Below are positions 58,301 through 64,000 of a stretch of 64,000 nt of DNA, piece after piece. This stretch comes from Albugo candida (Eukaryota; Oomycota; Peronosporomycetes; Albuginales): NCBI GenBank assembly GCA_040437565.1, contig JBDOQK010000002.1, positions 992,001-1,056,000 of the forward strand. Direction: 5' to 3'. The notes below the pieces were generated by a model, which was not told the DNA's origin, made no database searches, and was given only the letters and a program-made list of their open reading frames with translations. Each line of letters starts with the position of its first letter. Positions within the stretch are counted from its first letter, which is position 1. The position numbers and the translations under genes were made by a program.

Positions 58301-59907
58301 TTTTTGATGTATAATTCCGGTGTGTCGACATGAAAAAATGGACTTTTGTCGATGTATTGCGCCCCCTTCCCCGTTCGTTTCTGATACACTTGATCCTTTT
58401 GTTCTTTGATTCTCCATCAAAGCTTTATATTCCACAAACTTGCTTCAATCTTCGATGCGACGAAATAGACCACAGTATATCTGGGAGTAATCGTCGATAA
58501 ACGTGACAACATACTTTGTACCCGCCAGGATCCATTACGTGGCTGTGTACAAGTTCAAGAAATACTAATTTCTGATCTTACCATCCTCTGATTTTGAGAA
58601 CGATTTAGGATTTAATCTATACATCTTGCACACATTTGGTGATCATCATGTTCTTTCGCATTCACATTCCGTCAACACATTCACTAACACCGATATATGC
58701 CCAAGACGAGTAATTCTAAATCTTGTTCCGAGTTTTCTTGACTGGCGTTCTCCACTCTGATTGAATATAACAATACGTATAGCTTGTCTCTTTCTTGAGA
58801 TTTGCCACCGTTGACCGTTCTTCATGATGCTGCACCATTGTGTACCAAAATTGAGTTTGAGTCCTCTTGACATCAAAACTGATACTGAAAGCGGTCTTCG
58901 ATCCATGCCTGATACTAATAGATCATCATAGGTTTTTATTCGCTCTCCATTTCCAGTGTAATAAGAACGATTACAGCTTTTGTGGCTGTAAGTTGAAGGC
59001 CATTTGATACAGTGATTTGAATTGATGATTTCAGTGGCTTGAAATCCGTGAATTCTTGTACAAATGGACTCATATGACTGCTGGCACCATTTTATAGTAA
59101 CCAATTCATTTCATAATGTTGTTTGACGCCATAAAACGCCTGTTCTACTCGGTCACTGTCTTCGGTTTTGTCGACACTCAGAAATTCTATGATCAGTACG
59201 TCCGCGTCCAAAGCACTTCGCTAAACTTCTGTGCTGTCAGTTTATGGTTTTCTCTTTTTTTTTCTGAACTGCATGGTTGCTTCCAAAGCAAGTACCCTGG
59301 ACCTCTTCCGTTGCAGCGATCCATATTATCGATGGATCATCTCCTTCGCTTGCATCATATCCATGATAAATTGTTCGTCTTGACCCATGCTGTCTCTAAT
59401 CGCAGCCATTCTTTGTACATATCTCCTCGACTTTTATGAGATGTTCCAATGTGTTCCCTCCCTTTTCCATCCTGAAATCGTGCTCTTGTCGTCTTATTTG
59501 TATACGATTGTGCGTGTTCGCGAAACAAAATGCTTTCTGCTTAATTTATCACGCTTCAGCTGTAGTTGCAGCCGAACAAATCAATGACTGGAAGTTAGGG
59601 ATGACCTTGGTTGCAATGATGGCAAAGGCCTTAACATTATTGACTTTCCACATTTCTATTGCCGGATCGACCTCAATTAAAATCTACAATGCCTCAATAT
59701 GTTCGTTGAGGTTCTTCCTTGCTAAGATCATCCGAGCATTAGACTCCCATATAAAATAATTGTATTCATGCAAAACATTCGTGATATTCCATCGTTTGGG
59801 CTCATAACCTGGTGGTAAAGAACCTTGCGGAGGAGATGGTTTGGGGCACGACGTTGGAGAAATATGGAAAGTACGTTTATTGAGTATAAGATTGCTAAAA
59901 ACAGCAC
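55349..59907 (-). mobile_element. Copia family B element, minus strand, second copy
   Basis: LTRs about 95 bp at 55349-55443 and 59813-59907 (roughly 15 differences), each with AATAAACGTACTTTCCAT in minus sense, an AATAAA-type polyadenylation signal. A primer-binding site GGTTATGAGCCCA (minus sense) lies beside the right LTR. Minus-strand parts: gag about 59760-58700, integrase region about 58500-57300, RT about 57300-56100, RNase H about 56070-55450. Same family as 28807-35245. Broken by many disruptions. True length is about 444 bp less, because 57623-57966 repeats as 58067-58410 around gap 8. Confidence 0.82.
57967..58066. other. Assembly gap 8 (100 N) with 344-bp flanking direct duplicate
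   Basis: 57623-57966 equals 58067-58410 (offset 444). Confidence 0.97.
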
Positions 59908-59936
59908 CCTACCAAAAAGATTGTCGTTTTTTATAT

Positions 59937-60707
59937 GGGTATTGATATCCCGACAACTTTTTTTTTAATTCAACATGCCTAGTTGAATTATTACTCTCAC
60001 GACTTTTTCTTTTTTGCAAAATACATACATGCTTTTACATTTCAAAGTACTTACATCCATACACACCCAAACTGTTGCTCCAACAGCTCCAATCAAACAT
60101 TATTTGTGATTGGCTAATACACAGAATGTTTCATCTGTGATAGGCTATTACTTCTCACAATTTCCATTTGACACATTGAGCATCGGACACAGGGAAATGC
60201 AGGTGCACCAATTGCGGAAAATCGGCCATAACAAGCGGTATTGCGAAATTCCGGTTACAAGGTTAGATTCAGAACAAGCTTTAGTAAAAAATTAGATAAC
60301 CCTCCTTCATAGAATTATTTCTTTACACATTCTACTTTCGGTCGTTAGTGTATAATGACTTTACGACGCATTATAGCTTAGCAAACTGGGAATGAATCGT
60401 CTACTAGTGATTAATGTTTAGCTCAGTTGAAATAATCTTTCTCTACTAGATTTAGCCTTAGGCGTGAATAACTTCTATTAGTTAAAAATGTGAACTTACT
60501 TATTTTTCCAAAATTGTGGAAGTAATAATTCAAGTAGGCATGACGTATTCTAAATTGCAAATAAATGTAATTTAGGAAAAAACTTGTCGGGATATCAATA
60601 CCACTGATTACTGATCCAAAAAAGTTGTGGGAGTCATAATCTAAGTAGGCATGATGTAATTTAAAAAAAAATGTAATTAAAAAAAGGCTGTCGGGATATC
60701 AATACCC
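59937..60707. mobile_element. 771-bp TIR element with 8-bp target duplication
   Basis: Ends are inverted repeats GGGTATTGATATCCCGAC (right end 60690-60707) extending with lower similarity through about 90 bp (AACATGCCTA / TAGGCATGAT blocks). The flanking 8 bp TTTTATAT occur at 59929-59936 and 60708-60715. A third copy of the terminal motif lies inside (60587-60604). An 8-bp duplication fits hAT-like or MULE-like families. A CTNC/HNKRYC-like zinc-knuckle trace occurs near 60205-60245, but no transposase is encoded, so it is non-autonomous. The terminal motif is itself partly palindromic (GGGTAT-GATATCCC). Confidence 0.78.
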
Positions 60708-60780
60708 TTTTATATTTGAAATTTTAATTGTCGACGCGCTCCCTTCCCATACACTTCTTTCAATTCCCACAAATAAAACC

Positions 60781-62429
60781 ATGGCCAGTCAAACTATGGA
60801 AACGAAAACCTTGTCGATTGAGGGTAGAAGCCGTCTGGTTGGAATTAAGTCGACTGGTCAGAAAACTCCCTTGATTGCAGCTCATTTCGGAATCAGTCAA
60901 AGACAAGTACAGCGCGTTGTGAAGCACTACCGCAATGAATCCAGTGTTATTCCCAACAAATGTCCAGGACGACCAAAATAACTTGATGACAGGGATGTTA
61001 GGCACTTCGTCCGCAAAGTGGAGAAAGATAGGCGGGCAACACTTCAAGATATCATAAACAAAATGACTGTCCAAGTCAGCCCGTCAACAACAAGAAGGCG
61101 ACTTCATAGAACTGGATTATTTTCTCGCGTAGCGCCCAAGAAGCCATTAATCCGCGAGAATTTCCGCAAGCCGCTTGTCTGAAGAACAGCCTATGAGAGG
61201 TACAATCTAGACTGTCTAGCACCCTCTTTCAAATCAGGACGAAAATTTGTGAAGGTCTGGGGTGCCTTTCAAGGAGAAAAAAAGAGTTGATTGATTCGCA
61301 TGGGTCCAAATCGGCCGACAGCAGTTGACTTTCTTGAACAAGTCTATGATATTGAAGTGGGAAGATTTTAGGCTGAGCTCAATGGTCCATTGCTAATGCC
61401 CCTAAGAAATGGAAGGATGAAAGTGGCATTGCAAAGCTGAATTGGCCACCGAATTCCGCAGGCCTGAACCCAATCCAACATGTGTGGGCGAGAGTCAAAG
61501 ATCAGGTCCAGAAGTTTCCCATGGCAAAAAAACGAAAAAGAATTGTCGCATCAAATTCAAGATTTTTGGTCCAAAGTGATGAAGAATAGTTGCAAAGATT
61601 AGTCTACACCCTCCATTGCCGAATTTAGGCAGTTTTTGCTTCAAATGGTGGATCAAGTCGATGGTAGCATAACCCATATCTAATATTAATAAAATGTCTA
61701 CAATCTAATCTATATCAATTATATTTCTGGTAAACACTTCTTCATATGCATTAGAACGAGTACTGAATGTTTGAGAGGCATTGAGCTAGAGATGGATGTG
61801 TAACTGTGGTTGAANNNNNNNNNNNNNNNNNNNNNNNNNNNNNNNNNNNNNNNNNNNNNNNNNNNNNNNNNNNNNNNNNNNNNNNNNNNNNNNNNNNNNN
61901 NNNNNNNNNNNNNNGCAAGCCGCTTGTCTGAAGAACAGCCTATGAGAGGTACAATCTAGACTGTCTAGCACCCTCTTTCAAATCAGGACGAAAATTTGTG
62001 AAGGTCTGGGGTGCCTTTCAAGGAGAAAAAAAGAGTTGATTGATTCGCATGGGTCCAAATCGGCCGACAGCAGTTGACTTTCTTGAACAAGTCTATGATA
62101 TTGAAGTGGGAAGATTTTAGGCTGAGCTCAATGGTCCATTGCTAATGCCCCTAAGAAATGGAAGGATGAAAGTGGCATTGCAAAGCTGAATTGGCCACCG
62201 AATTCCGCAGGCCTGAACCCAATCCAACATGTGTGGGCGAGAGTCAAAGATCAGGTCCAGAAGTTTCCCATGGCAAAAAAACGAAAAAGAATTGTCGCAT
62301 CAAATTCAAGATTTTTGGTCCAAAGTGATGAAGAATAGTTGCAAAGATTAGTCTACACCCTCCATTGCCGAATTTAGGCAGTTTTTGCTTCAAATGGTGG
62401 ATCAAGTCGATGGTAGCATAACCCATATC
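60781..62429 (+). pseudogene. Tc1/mariner-type transposase, broken (3' part shown twice)
   Basis: The N-terminal helix-turn-helix reads QKTPLIAAHFGISQRQVQRV and CPGRPK, followed by a stop. The same frame continues with DDRDVRHFVRKVEKDRRATL and SPSTTRRRLHRTGLFSRVAP, then the catalytic part VWGAFQGEKKS and a tail NPIQHVWARVKDQVQKFP of the W-NSAGLNPIQHVW type. The region that should hold the first catalytic Asp seems deleted (KSGRKFVKVWG follows too soon), and several stops occur. 61166-61814 is repeated as 61915-62563 around gap 9. No terminal inverted repeats were found. Confidence 0.78.
61815..61914. other. Assembly gap 9 (100 N) with 649-bp flanking direct duplicate
   Basis: 61166-61814 equals 61915-62563 (offset 749). 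Confidence 0.97.
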
Positions 62430-62619
62430 TAATATTAATAAAATGTCTACAATCTAATCTATATCAATTATATTTCTGGTAAACACTTCTTCATATGCAT
62501 TAGAACGAGTACTGAATGTTTGAGAGGCATTGAGCTAGAGATGGATGTGTAACTGTGGTTGAAAAGCGCTGGGTTGGTTCTAAATAATATAGATAATAAA
62601 ATGACAATCTTCTTGGTAT

Positions 62620-62695
62620 TGTACAGTATATGTGATGTTAGAATCTTCAGCATGGCCTTTAGTGTCCAATGTGGTCTAAATCATCAGCACAAAGA
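62620..62695. mobile_element. Short fragment of copia family B
   Basis: Contains GTTAGAATCTTCAGCATGGC and CTTTAGTGTCCAATGTGGTCT, also seen at 28910-28960, 35100-35145 (inverted) and 55445-55490. Only the sequence just inside the LTR is present: a truncated relic. Confidence 0.75.
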
Positions 62696-62749
62696 TTCTC
62701 TAGTTTATGCTCATCTAGGCGCGACCCTAGTATGCTTCGGTTAGCGAGA

Positions 62750-64000
62750 TCGCCTACAGGAGAGGGAAAGGCCAGAGTTACTGAATACTGCCGAGCCGAT
62801 TAGATTCGGTTTTATCCATTCTAATAAAGAGGATCGTTCACAAGAAGGTGATGTCAGTAAGCTATCTCAGGAGGAGTTGTGAGTGACTGTGAAATTTTTG
62901 AAGGAGCAATTATAGAATCAATTCAGAATACCCGTGTGGCTTGTATCAAACATCGAACAAAAATGAGAATTTGCAAGTATTAACTGATGCGATCGGATTC
63001 GAACTTACGGAAGAAGATCAAGTGAGATATTTCGTGGAAGCTAAAATATCTGATAATTTAAGAGGTGTGAAACTCAAGAAAGTCATGGGGACGTTCAGAT
63101 GAGGCGAGAGTATGATGGGAACTTACAAATGGATGGTCTCACCCGCAACTTTATGAACGTCCTGAATGAGCAGTACATGGAAAATGCTGACGAGAATGAG
63201 CCAAAACGTTGCATACATTATCTAGTGAATGCGCTAAGACAACCGATGATGCAAGATTTGCTGAGATCAGAATTATATCGACATGCCAATTGAAGATACA
63301 GAGCGGGTATATCTTGATCTGTGGCTTGGTTGAGGACCCAAGTTATGCGATTCGCTATATTGCGTCGTTCCTTATGTCAATGACATCACATCAGAAGCAG
63401 GAAGTAAACGTAAGGATGTGTCTCACATACCTCATCCTAATGGGGCAAAAAAGGCAACGACGGGAGGACGACACACATATATGAACCCTGGACATATAAA
63501 CGTAGTTAGAAAAGACCGAAAACCTCCATGGAAGAGAAAGCAAAAGAAATCTACACGACAACGAAAATGTCTTCATTGTCGGTAGGTTGACCATACGTTT
63601 TAATGCTGTCCCTACTGTAATTCCGCTAAAGCACAGAAAATATGGCGGAACTACAAACTTTAGTGAAATGCCAAAACAGTCGGTGGAGTAGAAGAAGTCG
63701 GCAGAACTCCGATTTCGAGGCAGGAATTGGAATGAAGAAGATCTCCTTTTTAGCAGACAGACTTCACGGAGTTCTTATTACTCTTTTCAGCAAATTTGTT
63801 GATGGAGTGAAGTGCGCATGGAAACGCCTGAACAAACCGATTAAGTTGATGATTGTCTCTTAAGATATAGATGATATCCGCGAAGAAGCTAATATTCAAC
63901 TCGAATTCACAACTCCAGAAGGGCACCTGCGACCAGAAAATGTCGAATGTATGGTACTACCATGCAAACTGATAAGATGGATGGGGAATGAATTATATGA
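62750..64000 (+). mobile_element. Gag-like retroelement fragment running off the window
   Basis: Plus-strand frames carry a helical gag-like region (LTRNFMNVLNEQYMENADEN, HYLVNALRQPMMQDLLRSEL), then a basic stretch and a CCHC zinc-knuckle-type segment near 63560-63620, and a possible protease start further right. This order resembles gag-pol of an LTR retroelement; the family cannot be set because pol lies beyond 64000. Broken in several places. Confidence 0.5.

Noticed and set aside
60110-60295. 61-codon frame with zinc-knuckle-like residues inside the TIR element
   Set aside because: Too short and not in one consistent frame with the knuckle; kept only as a trace in the element description.

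Overview
The window looks like a piece of an oomycete (stramenopile) draft genome, most likely a white-rust type (Albugo-like) organism. This is inferred from AT-rich, intron-containing genes with short (about 40-70 bp) GT-AG introns, very small intergenic distances, a BBSome gene (expected in a lineage with flagellated zoospores), and a transposon set of Ty1/copia, Ty3/gypsy, MULE and Tc1/mariner elements. It is eukaryotic nuclear DNA: there are no operons, ribosome binding sites, CRISPR arrays or rRNA genes. I cannot name the species from sequence alone.

Genic half (1-27,400). In order: a gamma-tubulin complex protein of the GCP5/6 type, a PH-TBC RabGAP whose reading continues in phase into a coiled-coil tail, a single-exon STAND/NACHT NTPase, a cationic amino-acid transporter (minus), a KDM8/JMJD5-like JmjC oxygenase (plus) ending 7 bp from the end of BBS7 (minus), and an opine/octopine-dehydrogenase-like enzyme. 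They look like unrelated housekeeping and signalling genes packed closely, not a pathway cluster.

The assembly must be read with care. Nine runs of exactly 100 N occur. Six are flanked on both sides by the same sequence in direct orientation (344 to 5,288 bp long), and one sits beside a perfect 83-bp-arm palindrome. The simplest reading is that overlapping contigs were scaffolded without being merged. The GCP gene, the RabGAP gene, the NACHT gene, the opine dehydrogenase, one MULE, one copia element and the Tc1 element therefore appear wholly or partly twice but are probably single.

Accessory half (27,400-64,000). It opens with a decayed paralogue pair (27.5 kb and 43.7 kb, opposite strands) and two oppositely oriented loci encoding a protein with 27-residue (81-bp) tandem repeats that I do not recognise. 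Between those loci lies a copia element with another copia inserted in it. Then follow a MULE remnant, two FAR1-type MULEs with terminal inverted repeats, a long imperfect hairpin (44.70-45.08 kb), a gypsy element split by a copia insertion, a further copia, a 771-bp TIR element with an 8-bp target duplication, a Tc1/mariner pseudogene and a gag-like fragment at the right edge. All LTR elements are broken, and their LTR pairs differ by roughly 10-16%, so they are old. The copia elements share a primer-binding site complementary to the anticodon arm of initiator tRNA-Met, as in Drosophila copia.

Best candidates for something undescribed: the 27-residue repeat protein and its inverted duplication, the oomycete NACHT gene, and the PH-TBC-coiled-coil fusion.
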